DNA of 64,000 bases. It comes from G963923955 sp963923955 (GTDB lineage: Bacteria > Pseudomonadota > Gammaproteobacteria > Eutrophobiales > Eutrophobiaceae). Where the stretch lies: contig OZ000552.1 in the NCBI GenBank assembly GCA_963923955.1, positions 1,240,001-1,304,000 on the forward strand, read 5' to 3'. A program made the position numbers and the translations under genes. This document shows positions 8,068-23,000 of the stretch, piece after piece (the stretch's first letter is position 1; every line of letters begins with the position of its first letter). The notes below the pieces were generated by a model, which was given only the letters and a program-made list of their open reading frames with translations, ran no database searches and was not told the origin of the DNA.

Positions 8068-11000
8068 ATGCGGGGAAGGCAACTGAAAAAGGCGCACCAG
8101 GCGCAGGCCCATTCGGCTTCCGGCGCTGAGCCCCCCTTCACGGCAAGGCTAAGGCCGCTCGCCCGTTGCATCAAGGCCGCCATGCCCGTTAGCCTCCTGC
8201 TCGGTGCCGGCCCGGTCCTCGCCGGCCCGGAGGGTGGGCAGGTGGTGGCCGGGCAGGGGCAGATCAGCCGCCCCGATACCAACACCACCGTCATCAACCA
8301 GCAGTCCCATCGCCTTAGCCTGGACTGGAGCAGCTTCAACATCGCCCAAAACGAACTCGTCCAATTCAACCAACCTTCGGCCCAGGCCTCTGCGCTAAAC
8401 CGCATCTACGACCAAAACCCCAGCCAAATCCACGGCGCGCTGCGCGCCAACGGTGAGGTCGTGCTGATGAACCCGAACGGCGTCTTCTTCGGGCGCACGG
8501 CGCGTGTCAATGTCGGCGCCCTGATTGCCTCCGGCCTGGACATCAAGCCGCGTGACTTCATGGCCGGCGAGTACAAATTCCAACCGCCAACGGATGAAAA
8601 GGGCGACACAAGTGAAGGCGGCGCGGTCATCAACCAGGGCCTCTTGCAAGCCGCCACCGGCGGGGCGGTTACGCTCATTGGCGGTGCGGTCAAAAACGAC
8701 GGCGTGATCCTGGCCACCGCCGGCCAGGTCAACCTGCTGGCCGGCCGGCAGCTAACGATGGACTTTGACGGCGATGGCCTGATCCAATTCGCCGTGGAGA
8801 AGGAAATCCTGGAAAACGCCCACGACCTGGACGATGCCATTTCCAACAGCGGCCAGATCAAGGCCGATGGCGGGGCGGTGCTGCTGCACGGCAAGGCGGC
8901 GCGGGATGTGTTCAGCCAGGTCATCAACAACGAGGGGCTGATCAAGGCCGGGCGCATTGACAACCGCGGCGGGCGGATAAAACTTGTGGCCGCCGGCGCG
9001 GGCGCCACCTTGCTGAACACCGGCACGCTGGACGCCGCGGCGGTTGGCGGCGGAAAGCCTTCGGGCGCGGGCAAGGGCGGCGGCCAGGGCGCGCCAGCCG
9101 GTGGGAATGCGGTGGGCGGGGGCAACGGCCGGGGCGAGGGCAACGCCAACGGCAAAAACCAGAATATAGCCCGGAGCGAGAACAACCGCAGCCGCGCCGC
9201 GGCCAACGGCGGTCAAGCCAAGGGCCGAGTCGGCTCGGATAAAAACCAAAGCCAGGCCCGGAACCTAGCGAAAAATCAAACCCAAACCGAAGGCCGGGCG
9301 GGGGCGGGCAAGGGCGGCCTTGCCGAAGCCCAGAGTGCAAGCCGGAACAGCGATCAGGTCGCACAAGCCGGGGGCGAAGGCACCGGCCAGAGCAGCCGCG
9401 CCAAAACGCAAGAAGGCAGCCTACAGCTGGCGCAGAGCAAAACCCAAACCGGCAGCAGCGCAGGGCAGGGCGCCGCCCAAAGCGAAGCCAACGGCCGCGC
9501 CGAAGCCCAAGGCAGCAGCCAGAGCAACAGCCGGGCCAAAATCAAAACCAAGGGCGCAGCCCCGGCCCCGGCCGCAAGCAAAGGCACAAGCAAAACCCAC
9601 AGCGAAGACGCAAATGCGACCCCGCCCCCGAACCCAACCACCCACCCCGGCGGCACGATTGAACTCTTCTCCGCCGGCAACACGCTCATCGCCGGCCGGG
9701 CGCGCATAGACGCCTCCTCAGCAAGCGGCAAGGGCGGCACGGTGCAAATTCTCGGGCTAAACCATGTCGGCCTGCTGGATGCGGCGGCGGTGGATGTCTT
9801 CGGGGCCACCGGCGGCGGCACGGCGCTCCTCGGCGGGGATTACCGCGGCCAGAACCCGGCCATCCCCAACGCCCGCCGTACGTACCTCAGCCCGCAGGCC
9901 AAAATCAACGCCGCTGCCACCGAGCGCGGCGCTGGCGGCCGCATCATCGTCTGGGCCGATGACAACACGCAGTACTACGGCCGCGCCAGCGTCCGTGGCG
10001 GGCCGGCCGGTGGTGACGGCGGCTTTGTGGAAGTCTCCGGCCAGCGCCTGGATTTTGCCGGCACCGTCGATCTGGCCGCGCCAAAGGGCCAGGGCGGCAG
10101 CCTGCTGCTGGATCCGCGCGCGATCACCATCACCGACGGCGGGACGGACAACTCACCGCAGGCCGATCTCGCCTTTGCCGCTGCGCCCGATGAGACCACG
10201 ATCAGCGAGGCAACCCTGGAAGCCACCGCCGCCGCCGACAACGCCACCATCACCCTGGAGGCAAGATACAGCATCATCCTGGACAACCTCACCGACAATG
10301 AACTGACCCTCGCCGATGGCGTCAGCCTGGTGCTGCGCACCCGCAACGAGCCTGCGGATAACTCCACTGGCCGCCCCGGCATAATACAATTTCGTGACCC
10401 GAACGATGCCATCCGCGCCCAAGGCGCGGGCAGCCTTACCCTGGAGGCCGGGGTGGGCACCGCCGCCGCGGCCACAATTTTTATCGGCGCCCTGCAAACT
10501 GAGACCGGGGCCATCACTTTGGACTCCGTCGGCACCATCACCAGCGGCGAGCTGCGCACCACCGGCGGCGCCATCAGCGCAACATCAACCGCCGGCAGCA
10601 TCAGTGCGGACGCGCTGAACAGTGGCGGCGGTGCCGTGGGCCTGATCGCCGACCGCGACATCAGCACGGACGCGCTGAACAGCGGCGGCGGTGCCGTGAG
10701 CATGCGCGCCGACCGCAATCTCATCCTCCGCCCTGTGAACACCGCCGGCGGCGCGCTTACGCTGCGCGCCGGCAATCGTATTGATCTGCGCGGCAATCTG
10801 AACAGCGGCACCGGCGCGCTGGAGATCAGCGGCCTCGTGGATGCCACCGGCGCGGCCGCCACCGGCACGCTGCGGCTGCCGGCTGATCGCACTTTGCGCG
10901 GCGGCGACATCACGCTAAACGCCAACGTCATCCGCCAAGGCGCTGCGCACAGCCTGACCATAAACGGCGCCGCCATCTCCCTGAATGGCGCGCTCGGCAC

Positions 11001-14000
11001 GGCCGCCGCCGCCCTGGGCGCCGTGGACCTTGAGGCAACGGGCAACATCCTCATTGCCCAGCCCATCAACGCCAGCGGTGCCATCAACCTGCGCGCCGGC
11101 CGCAACATTGGCTTGAACGCGCCGCTACGACAAGGCGCCAACTTGAACCCCGTAAGCCTCCAGGCGGACGGCGACATCACCTTCTCCGCCGCCGGCCGCA
11201 TCACCTCCTCCAACGGCGCGGTGAGCCTGACTGCGGATAACGATGGCGACAGCAGCGGCGCCCTGAGCATGGCGGACGGCGCGCTCATCAACGCCGGCAG
11301 CGCCACCATCACCTTGCAGGCCGCCGAAGACCTGACCATCGGCCGCCTGCTCACCGCCAATGCAACGGATACTGCGGTGCGCCTGACCTCCACCACCGCG
11401 GGCATCGTGGACGGCGGCGATAGCGGTGGCGCAGACGTACAGGCCGCCCAGGGCCGCCTGCAAATCCGTGCCGCCACCGGCGTCGGTGCAGCCGGCCCCA
11501 TTGAGACCGAAGTGGCCAGCCTGGACCTTGAAAACCGCGCTGGCGGGGACGTATTCTTACTCGAGAGCGATGCGCTGGACGTAGCTAATCTCGACAGCCC
11601 GGGGGGCGGCAGCGTCCTCCTCTCCGCCACCGGCGTGCTTAGCATCCTCCGCCGGCAGGCAGCAGACGGCAGCCCGACAGACACCATCCGCGCCGGCGGG
11701 GATGTCTTTCTCACCGGCACCGCCGGCATCACCACCGCCGGCAACATCACCACCACGGGCCAGATCGACCTCGGCGGCAGCAGCATCGAAGCCGGCGCCA
11801 ACATCACCACCGCCGGCGCAAACATCGCCTTCAGCGCGCCCACCACCTTGACTGCTGACGACCTCCGCTTCTCCAGCGGCGTAGGCCCCGGCACCATTCG
11901 CTTTTCCAGCACCTTAGACAGCGATGCCGCCGCCACGCCGCGCAACCTCACCATCGCCCCTGGTGCCGGTGCTATCTCCTTTGGCGGCGCAGTAGGCGGC
12001 GCAGGCCCCTTGGGCCGGCTCACCTTGGCGCCGAATGCGTCCGCCCTCACCATCGGCGATCAGTCGGTGGGCAGCGGCGCCACGCCCACCATCAACGATG
12101 CCAGCCTGAACCAAGTCCGCGCGGCTGAACTCATCATCGGCAGCCCGGCGGCCGGCCGCGCCATCCTGGACATGGGCACCGCCTTCACCGGCCCTGCGCT
12201 CTCCGTCATCAGCGGCGACACCATCAACGACAATGACGTTGGGAAGGGTTCCGCCTTCACCGACCCGGACGGCACGCTGACCCTGACCAGCGGCGCAGCG
12301 ATTGGCATCCCTGCCAACTACTTCTACACGGAGGTGGCGCGCCTGCGCATCACCGAGACCGGTGGCGCAGGGGTATGGGTGCGTGACAAAGACAACAACA
12401 CGGATGTTATCTACGACATCGGTACGGCCGCGCGCGTGGGCAGCTTTCAGAATGAGAGGCTAACCACGCGTAGTGACCTCATCATTGAAGGCATCCGTGC
12501 CAACGGCCGCATCGATCTGTTTGGTACTGGTAGAAGAAACTCCGGGCCACTCGCCGGAATCCAGATAAAAGGGCCGATAGACGCCGGCGGCGGCACTGTC
12601 CGTGTGTGGGTCTCCGGTGAGATCGGCTTCGACCCCGGCGGCCGCATCACCACCGCCAGCAGCAGCGCTAACGCTGTGCGCCTGGAGAGTCGTACCATTG
12701 TTGATCGCGGCCCCGACATAGACGTGGACGCCCCTAATGGCCGTCTGGAAATTGAAGCCTTTGGGGACGTGGGCGCGGGCAACGCCCTGGACACCCGCGT
12801 GGCGAGGCTGGACGTCGATTTTAGCGCGCTTGACCGCGGATCGCTCGCCATCGACGAGGCCGATGCCCTGGACATAGACCAGCTTATCTTCGAGTTCTTC
12901 AGAACGCCGAATGTGTTACCGCCCGCCGCCCGCCGCGCCACCATCCGCGCCGGCGGGGAGGTGAACTTTACCGGGGTGGTGAAGGTTGGCAGCTTGAGCG
13001 TGGACAGCGCGGCAAACAACGCCGTCGGCGGGACGATCAGCGATACTGGTGCCGGCCAACTCAGCATCACCCACAGCAGCACCTTCGCAGCAGGCGCGGG
13101 CAACATCCTCCTGAACAACCCCGCCAACGACTTCGGCGGCGCGGTCAGCATCCCCTCTGGCGCCGCTGCTACCCTGCAGAATGACAACGCCCTTAGCCTG
13201 GGCGCCATCAACATCAGCGGTGCCCTGGACGTGGCTGCGGTCGGCATTGACGTGACCGGCGCGCTGCGCACCGCCGCGGTCGGGCTGGACGCCGGCAGCG
13301 GCACGCTGACGCTTGCCCGCATACGGCGCGGCGGCATACAGACCATCCCCACCTTGCGCGCCGCCGGCCCGGTCAATCTCCGCGGCAACCGTATAGAGAT
13401 CGCCGGCAACCTTACTACCACCGGCCAGAACATTGCTTTCAATGCGCCCACTACGCTGACTGACAAGATTAGCTTGTCCACCCGCGTCGGCCGCGGCGGC
13501 AGCATCACCTTCGGCGCCACGCTGGACAGCGATGCCCCCGCCAACCCCAGCGACCCCGCCACGCCGCGCGACCTGACGCTCATCGCCGGCACGGGCGATA
13601 TTGCATTTCGTGGCGCAGTCGGTGCCGCCGCGCCCTTGGGCGCGGTTACCATCAACAACGCCGCCAATGTTGATCTAGACGCCGCCTTCAGCGCCGCCAG
13701 CCTCACGCAACGCAACAGCCGCGGCACGACCACCATCGGCGCGGCGCTTGACACCCGCGGTGCCATCAACCTGCGCAACGCCAACATAGAAGTGGCCGCG
13801 GCGGGCGGGATTGACGCCGGTGCTGCCGTTACTTTGAATGCCGCAAACGAAGTCCGCATCTTAGGCGCTGGCACCAAAATCGCGGCGGACGGCGCGGTCA
13901 GCCTCAGCGGCGGCACAGGCATCGGCCTCGCCGGCGACATCACCACCAGCGATGACAACATCACTTTCAACGCGGCCACCACCTTGCGCGGCGCAGTCAA

Positions 14001-17000
14001 GCTGGACGCTGGCCGCGCCACCGTCCGCTTTGACGGCGCCGTGGACAGCGATTCGGCGGCCAGCCGCCGTAGCCTGGAGATCCGCGGCGACGCCGATCTG
14101 AACGCGCCCATCGGCGCACGGGAAGCGCTGGCGGCGCTGTTGGTCGACGGCAGGGCGGACTTAGGCGGCGGCGAGATCCGCACCAGCAGCACGGGCGGCG
14201 GCACGGGCGCGCAGACCTACGCCCGCGCGGTGAGCCTGTCCGCGGCCACCACCCTCAACTCAGACGGCGGCGACATTGCCTTTAATGTGGCGATCAACGG
14301 GGCGCAGGACTTGAGCTTAGACGCCGGCACGGGCGCCATCACCTTCACCGGCCCCGTCGGCCAGAAGACCCGCTTAGGCGCCGTTTCCATCGCCAACGTC
14401 GGCGCGCTGACCGTGAACGCCTTCACCGCCGCCAGCCTCACCCAAGGCGCCGGCACGGGCGCCACCAAGCTGAACGAGACTGTGATCACCCATGGCGCGG
14501 CGGGTGTAAGCCTCAGCACGGATGGGGCCATCGCCGTGAACGATGTGATCAACACCACCGGCGGCAGCCAAGGCGACCCCGTCGGCCCGGCCACCGGCCG
14601 CCTTACGCTCGATGCCGGCGGGACGCTGACGCTGTTGGATGCAGTGGTCTTCGCCGGCGGCGCGGTTTCCCTCAGCGGTGCCGGCGGCATATTCACCTCC
14701 GGCGGCATCGGTGCCAACAACGCCAACATCCGCTTCAACTCGCCCACTACCCTGCGCGGAGAGCTGGAAGTCACCACCAACGATGGCGGCGGCAACATTG
14801 AGTTTGTCGACACGCTGGACGGGGCCTTTGGTCTGAATTTGAACGCCGGCAGCGGCAATATTGAATTTGCCGGCGCTGTCGGCGCGACCGAAATCGTAGG
14901 CAATGTGAGCATAGACATGGCCGCGGATCTAGCCGTGCGCCAGGCCCTCACTGCCCGTAGCTTCCGCCAGGCAGGCGGCAGCGGCACGACCACCGTCTCC
15001 GGCGCGCTCGAGACCCGCACCGGCAACGTGAGCATTGTAACGGACGCCATTGCCTTCACCGGCCCCATTGACACGACCACCAGCCTGGGCAGCGTGACCC
15101 TGACCACCACCGGCGGGGCGCTGACCACCGCCGCCATCCGCGCCGGTGCCGTGGTGGCGTTGCGCGCCGCCGCAGAGCTTAACGTGCGCGGCCCGATCAC
15201 AAGCAGCAACGGCACGGTCAGCTTAGACGCCGCCGGGCTGCTGGACATTGCCGCCGGCGGGAACATTCGCGCCCCCGGCGAGGTAAAGCTCAACAGCCCT
15301 GTCGGCATCCGCACGGCGGGCGACATCACTACCACCGCCGCCGACATCACTCTCAACGAGCTTCCCAACGCGGCTATCACCTTGACCGGGCCTGTTGCGC
15401 TCACCACCGGCGCGGGCGCAGGCAACATTCGCCTCTCTGGCCCGATAGACGGCACGCATGATTTGAGCCTGGACGCCGGGGCCGGCGCGATTAGGCTGGA
15501 CGGCGCCGTCGGCGCCAGCACCGCATTAGGCGCCGTCTCCCTGACCGGCGCCGGCGGCATCCGCGTACAGGCGATCAGCACAGAAAACGCCGCCATCAGT
15601 TTTAACTCCGCGTTTGACTTGCAGAGCGATCTTGCGCTTGACACCGACACCGGCGCGGGCAACATCACCTTCGCCGCCGCGCTGGACAGCGATGCGCCCG
15701 CCACGCCGCGCGCGCTCAGCCTGAGCGCCGGCACGGGCAACATCACCTTTGCCGCCGCCGTCGGCGCAACCGCGCCCCTGGGGGCAGTGCGCATCGACAG
15801 CGCCGCCGATGTCGGCATAGGCGATGACGCCGCCGATACCTTCACCGCCGCCAGCTTAACCCAAAGCGCCGGCAGCGGCACGACCATAATCCCGGCTGCT
15901 GAACTCAGCGCGGCCTTGGACATCACCACCGATGAGGTGGAAATGAACAGCATCCGCGCCCGCGCGATTACGATCAACACGACCGGCAATGTCACCGCCC
16001 GGGTGCTGCCGCCGAATGGCCAGGTCCTGCAGTCCGGCGACCCAGCACCCGTCCCCAATCAAGACGTGCGCGCCACGACTGGCGACCTGAACATTGTCGC
16101 CGGCGGCGCCATTATCCTGGAAGATGCCGGCGCCCCCAACCGCCGCACCCGCCTGGTCACAGAGCGAGGCGACATTGCCCTTACTTTTGGACGCCTGGAG
16201 GTGCAGAGCAACGACACGGATGACGCCCCGCAGATCGTCTCCGCCGGCGCCCTTGTTTTACGCCCGGACAGCGCGGCCATCCGCATCCTCACCGTCGGCG
16301 ATGACGCGCTCCCCGGCGGCGCGCCCGACATCAGCGATGCCTCGTTAAATAGCGAAGCCCCCGGCGGCCTCACCATCGACAGCCCGGCGCCGATACCGAT
16401 ACTCCTGGACATGGCGGTGCCTTTCACCGGCCGCGCGCTGACCCTCATCAGCGGCGGCACGATCAACGATGCGGGTACTGCCACCAGCGGTGTAGCCTTC
16501 TCCGATGTGGGCGGCACCTTGACGCTGCGCGCCGGCGCGGGCATCGGCAGCCAAGCTAATCCTTTGGACGTTGATGTAACCCGTTTGACCGTGACCGAGA
16601 CCGGCGGCGCTGAGGTCTTTGTCTTTGACGCCGGCACCTCGACGACCACCTACGACATCGGCGCTGCGGCAGCGGTCGGCGCCGTTCGCATCGACAAGAC
16701 AGACGGCAACTTGGTCATTGGCCGCATCAATGCCGAAGGCGAGATCGATTTGCAAGTGGCTCTTAGCGCTGTGATAAACGGCGCGATAACCAGCGCCAAC
16801 CCCAACCCCGTAAAGATCGAGGCAAATGGCAATGTGATCTTTGAGCCGGCCGGCCGGATTATCTCTGCCAACGGCGCAGTGACCGTAGCCGCAGACGCAA
16901 ACCGTTTTGGCAATGGCTCCCTCTTGATGAAAGATGGCAGCAGCATCGATGCTGGCAATGCGCCCATTAGCCTGCGCGCTGACAACGACATTACCTTGGG

Positions 17001-20000
17001 CAGCCTGCGCACCAGCAACGCCGGCAATGACGCCGTGCGGCTGGAATCCGTGTCTGGCGGCATTGTCGATGGCGGCGATGCCGGCGGCGCAGACGTACAG
17101 GCCGCCAATGGTCGTCTGGTCATCAGCGCGCAAAACGGCGTCGGCGTGGGCGGTGCCCTGGATATCGAGGTCGCCAGCCTTGCCCTGACCAACAGCGCCA
17201 GAGCGGTCGCCATCAACGAGGCCGATGCGCTGGTTGTCGCCGAGCTTGTCAACCCGAACCGCCGCGCAGACCTAAGCGCCGGCGGGGCGGTACAGCTGGG
17301 CCGGGTGAGTGTCGGCCGCTTGGACGTGGACGCCACGGTCAACAATGCCGCCGGCGGGGCGATCAGCGATAGCGACCGCCTGACCATCGTCGGCCCCAGC
17401 ACCTTCACCGCCGGCGCGGGCAATGACCTCACGTTGGACAACGCCGGCAATGATTTTCGCGGCGCGGTGCGCATCGTCTCGGCGCGGGCCGTCACTTTGA
17501 TTGACGCCAATGCCATAGACTTGGGCGCATCCACCATCGGCGGGGATCTGGCGGTTACGGCCGGCGGCGCGATCAGCGACTCCGGCGCCTTGGCGGTGGG
17601 CGGGGCGACCACGCTGGACGCCGGCGGCAATGCCATCACCCTGGACGACGCCGCCAACGATTTCACCGGCACAGTGAGCGTGAGCGGCACGAGCGCCTTG
17701 ATCCTCACCGATCAAAACGACCTGAACCTGGGCGCGCTGACGACCACCGCCGCTGCCGACATTGACGCCGGCGGCACAGCCAGCTTTGGCGGTGCCGCCG
17801 ACATCGGCCCTTTGCTGGACGTGGACGCCAACGCCATCAACCTAAATGCTGCGCTCACAGTGGGCGAAGCCGATCTGAACGCCGCCGTTGGTGCGCTGAG
17901 CATCCTCGTTGCCGGGGACATCAGCGCCAGCACGGGTGCGGTCACACTCACCGCCGCCGGTGGCATTGACACAGCCGGCAACATCACCACAAACGATGCC
18001 AACATCACTTTTAACTCCGCCACCACCCTAAGCGGTGCCGTTGCCCTGTCCACCGGCGCGGGCGACATCCGCTTCACCGACACGCTGGATGGGGCGCAGG
18101 ACTTGGCCCTAAGCGCCGGCACGGGCGCGATTGAATTTGATGCGGCCGTCGGCGCAACGACCCGCCTGGGCGCGGTGACCATCGCCAGCGCCGCCAATGT
18201 TGAACTAAACGCCGCTTTTAGCGCCGCCAGCCTGACGCAAAACGACGGCACGGGCGCAACCACCATCGCCGCGCTGCTGGATACCAGCGGCGCCGTCGAT
18301 ATGCGTAGCCTCGACATCACGATACCGGCGGCGGGTGAGATTGCCGCCGGCGGTGCGGTCAGCTTGCGCGCTGCCAACCAGCTCAGCATCGCCGGGGTGC
18401 GCCAGACCAACATCAATGCAGCCGGCGCGGTCAGCCTCACCGGCACCGCGGCGGGCATCCGCATAGCGGGCGACATTATGACCACGGACGAGAACATCAC
18501 CTTCAACTCGCCCACTGTCTTAAGCGGTGCGGTGAATGTGGACGCCGGCAGCGCCACAGTCCGCTTCGCCGGCGCCGTGGACGGCAATTCAGCGGCCACC
18601 CGCCGCAGCCTCGGCATCACCGGCAACGCCGACATTGATGCGCCCATCGGCGCAGGGCAGGCGCTGCGCTCGCTGTTAATCAGCGGCACGGCGAATTTGG
18701 GCGGCGGCCAGATCAACACCAGCAGCACGGGCGGCGGCACGGGCGACCAAACTTACCGCGGCGCGGTGACCCTGTCCGCAGATACCACCCTGAACTCGGA
18801 CGGCGGCGACATTGCCTTCGGCGCTGCCATTGATGGGGCGCAGGACTTGGAGCTAAGCGCCGGCAGCGGCGCGATTGCCTTTGACGCAGCAGTCGGCGGG
18901 GCAAACCGCCTGGGCGCCGTGCAGATCATCAGCGCCGGCACGGTCAACCTCGGCAATGAGGCCGCCGACACCTTCGCCGCCGCCAGCCTCACGCAACGCG
19001 CCGGCACGGGCGCGACCACGATCAACGCGACGCTCAGCACCAACACGGCAAGCGGCGTGAACCTCACAACCACCGGTGCCATCAACCTGAACAACGCCAT
19101 TGACACCACCACCGGCAACGGAGCCCTGAGCCTGAACGCCACCGGTGGCAACAGCACGATAAGCATCGCCGCGGCCGGCGACATCACCGCCGGCGGCGCG
19201 GTCTTTCTCAGCGGCAGCGGCGGCATTGACACAGCCGCCGACATCAGCACCAGCGATGCCAACATCACTTTTAACTCCGCCACCACCTTGCGCGACGCGA
19301 TTGCCCTGAACACTGGCGTAGGCGCCGGCGACATCCGCTTTGCCGGTACGCTAGACGGGACGCAGGACTTGAGCCTAGACGCCGGCACGGGCGCGATTGC
19401 CTTTGCTGCAGCAGTCGGCGCAACGAACCCTCTGGGGGACGTACTCATCCACAGCGCCGACACTCTTGACCTGGGCGCCGCCTTCAGCGCCGCCAGCCTG
19501 ACGCAACGCGCCGGCACGGGCGCGACCACGCTAGACGGGGCGCTGGCGACCAGCGCCGCGACAGGCGTGAGCCTCACCACAGCCGGGGACATCAGCGTGA
19601 ACGCTGCGATGAGCACCACCGGCAGCGGCCCCGTTCGCCTGAACGCCGGCGGGACGCTGCGCATTGCCAAAACAACGCTGGCATCCGGCGCAAGCGCCGC
19701 CACCATCAACGCCGACGGCGAAGTCAACCTGACTGGCGCCGCCGGCATCACCACCGCCGGCAACATCACCACCACCAACGACAACATCACTTTTAGCTCG
19801 GCCACCACCTTGGCTGCGGATAACATTGCCCTGCTAAGCGGCGCCGGGGCGGGCGACATTCTCTTTGCTGCCACTCTCAACAGCGATGCCGCGGCCACGC
19901 CGCGCAGCGTCAATTTCAGCGCCGGCACGGGCGCGATTGCCTTTGCCGCAGCCGTAGGCGGGACGAGCCCCTTGGGCGCGGTACTGATTAACACGGCCGG

Positions 20001-23000
20001 CGATCTGAACATCGGCAATGACACGGCCGATACCTTCGCCGCCGCCAGCCTGACGCAAAACGACGGCACGGGGACGACCACGATTGAGGCAGAGATTGAG
20101 ACCCGCGATGCAGCCGGCGTGAACCTCACGACCGACGGCGCCATCAACCTGAACAACGACATTGACACGACCAGCGGCGACGGTCTGGTTAGCTTGGATG
20201 CCCGCGGCGCGCTGACTATTGCCGTCGTGTTCATCGACGCCGGCGGCGCCGTCTCCCTCACCGGCGCTGGCCCCGGCGGTATCCGCATGGATGCGGATAT
20301 TGCAACCAACAACGCCAACATCACCTTTAACTCGGCCACCACCCTACGCGGTCCGATTATCCTGAACACCGGTGCCGGCGCCGGCGACATCCGCTTCGTC
20401 GGGACGCTGGACGGGGCCTACACCCTAGAACTGGACGCCGGGACGGGTGCGATTGTCCTTGAGGCGCCCGTCGGTGGGACAACGCCGCTGGTGAGCCTGA
20501 GCATGATCACGAGTGGGCAGGTAGAACTGAACAACCTCACCGTCACCGGCGAGCAAACCTTCAACGCTGCCAACATTAACTTAAACGGCATGGCCTACAC
20601 CAGCACCGGCGGCGCGCTTATCTTCAACACCCCGGTTGAGCTGAACGCCGGCCCGGTGCGCATCCAGAGCGGCGGCGGGGCAGGCGATAACATTCTCTTC
20701 GCCGATGCCATCAACGGGGCGCAGGACTTGACCCTGGCCGCGGGGGCGGGCGGCAATATAAGGCTGGACGGCGCAGTAGGCGGGACGACCCCCCTGACTG
20801 CCTTCAGCATTGAAAACGCAGCAGATGTGGCGCTGGGCGCGGTGCAGGCCGAGACCATCGCCATCACCGCCACCGGCACGGTACGCGCCAGGCAGGGCGC
20901 CGCAGCCGGCAATCAAGACCTTCTCGCCACCGCCGGCGATCTCGCCATCGATGCGGACGTGATCGTCCTGGAAGACGCCGCCAGCCCGGAGCGCCGTACC
21001 CGGCTGGTAACGAACACGGGCGACATTGCGCTTGACTTTGCACGCCTGGAGGTGCAGAGCAATGACCCCAGCAACGCCGCGCAGATCATCTCGGGCGGGG
21101 CACTGGCGCTGCGCCCGACCGGCGCGCTCACCATCGGCGATGAGGCGGCCCCGCCCGGCACCGCCCCCAGCATCAACGACGGCGCGCTGAATGCGATTGC
21201 CGGCGCGCTCACCCTCGGCAGCCCGACGGCGGGCGCAGTTACGCTGGACATGGCAGTCCCCTTTACCGGCAGCGCCCTGACCATCCTCAGCGGCGCCACC
21301 ATCAGCGACAACGACCAGGGCGCCTTCGCCTTCTCGGATGTGGACGGCACCTTGACCTTGAACGCCGCCGGCGACATCGGCAGCACCGCCAATCCGCTCA
21401 ACCTGGACGTGGTCGCCTTGACGGTGAGCGGCAGCGGCGCCAATGCGCTGTGGGTGACTGACGCCGGCAGCACACCAACGAGCTATGCCCTCGGCGGGGC
21501 AACAGACGCCACCCGCGTGGGCGCAGTCAGCCTCACGCAGGAGGCCAACGGCATGGCGCTCGCCCGCCTCAATGCAGGCGGCGCGGTGGATCTAAGCGCC
21601 AGCGCCGCGGCGATTGACTTTGCCGGGGTCGTTGCCGCCGCCAACCTCACGGCGACCGCAGGCGGCGGTGCCATCACGCAATCCGGCGGCCAGATCACAG
21701 TGGTCGGCGCGACCATGCTGGCCGCAGCCGGCAACAACATCACCTTAGACCGCCCCAACAACGACTTTGGCGACCTGGTGAGCATACGCGCCGGTGTGGA
21801 CGCCACCTTGGTGGACGCCGGCTTCATTGAGTTGGGCGACATCAATCTTAGCGGACGGCTGGACGTGCGGGCGGGCGGTGCGCTCACCCTCGCCGGGGCG
21901 GTTGACGTGGACCGGGCAAATTTCACCATCGCCGTCGGCGGCATTGGGCAGGCCCGCGGCCGCTTGACTGTGGCCAACGAGACCATCTTTGACGTTGGCG
22001 GCAACGTCAGCCTGACCAGCGCCGACAATGACTTTAGCGAGGTACGCATCGTCAAGGCGACCGACCTTCGCCTCCAGGATGCGGACGCGATTATCTTTGG
22101 GCGCTCCACCATCCGCGGCGATTTTACGGTTACGGCCGGCGGGGCGATCACTGATTCCGGTGCCTTATCAGTGGGCGGGGCGACCACGCTGGAGGCCGGC
22201 GGCAACGCCATCACCCTGGACGACCCCGCCAATGATTTCACCGGCGCGGTGGCCCTTAGCGCGGCGGACGCCACCTTGGTGGACGCCAACGCCATTGAAT
22301 TAGGCGCGCTCAACCTCACTGGCCTGCTGGACGTGCGGGCGCATACGATCAGCCTGGGCGAGGATGCCACGGCCGGCCAGGTGCGGCTGGACGCCAGCGC
22401 CGGCGCAGGTGCCATCCTTCAGGCCGGCGGCAGCCTGACTGTTGCCGGCACGACCCGGCTCGTGGCCCAGCCCGGGGATGACATCAACTTGGGCGCGGCC
22501 GGCAATGACTTCCGCGGCGCGGTAACAGTGGCCGCCGCCGCAGATGCGGCGCGGCGCGTGGCCGGCAAGCTCACCCTGGCCGATAGCAACGCCCTGAGCC
22601 TGGGCGCGATCACCATCGGCGGCGATGCCGTGCTGGACGCCGGCGGCGCGGTGGACTTCAGCGGTCTGGCCAACATCGGCGGCGACCTGAGCCTGAACAG
22701 CACTGCAAACAACGCCGTCGGCGGGGCGATTATCGATAGTGGCGGCGGCCGGCTGCTTGTGGCCGGCACCAGCACCTTCACCGCCGGCGCGGGCAATGAC
22801 CTCACGCTGGACAACGCCGGCAATGATTTTCGCGGCGCGGTGCGCATCGTCTCGGCGCGGGCCGTCACTTTGATTGACGCCAATGCCATAGACCTGGGCG
22901 CCGCCACCGTCAGCGGCGATTTGGCGGTTACGGCCGGTGGCGCGATCACTGATTCCGGTGCCTTGGCGGTGGGCGGGGCGACCACGCTTGCCGCCGGTGG

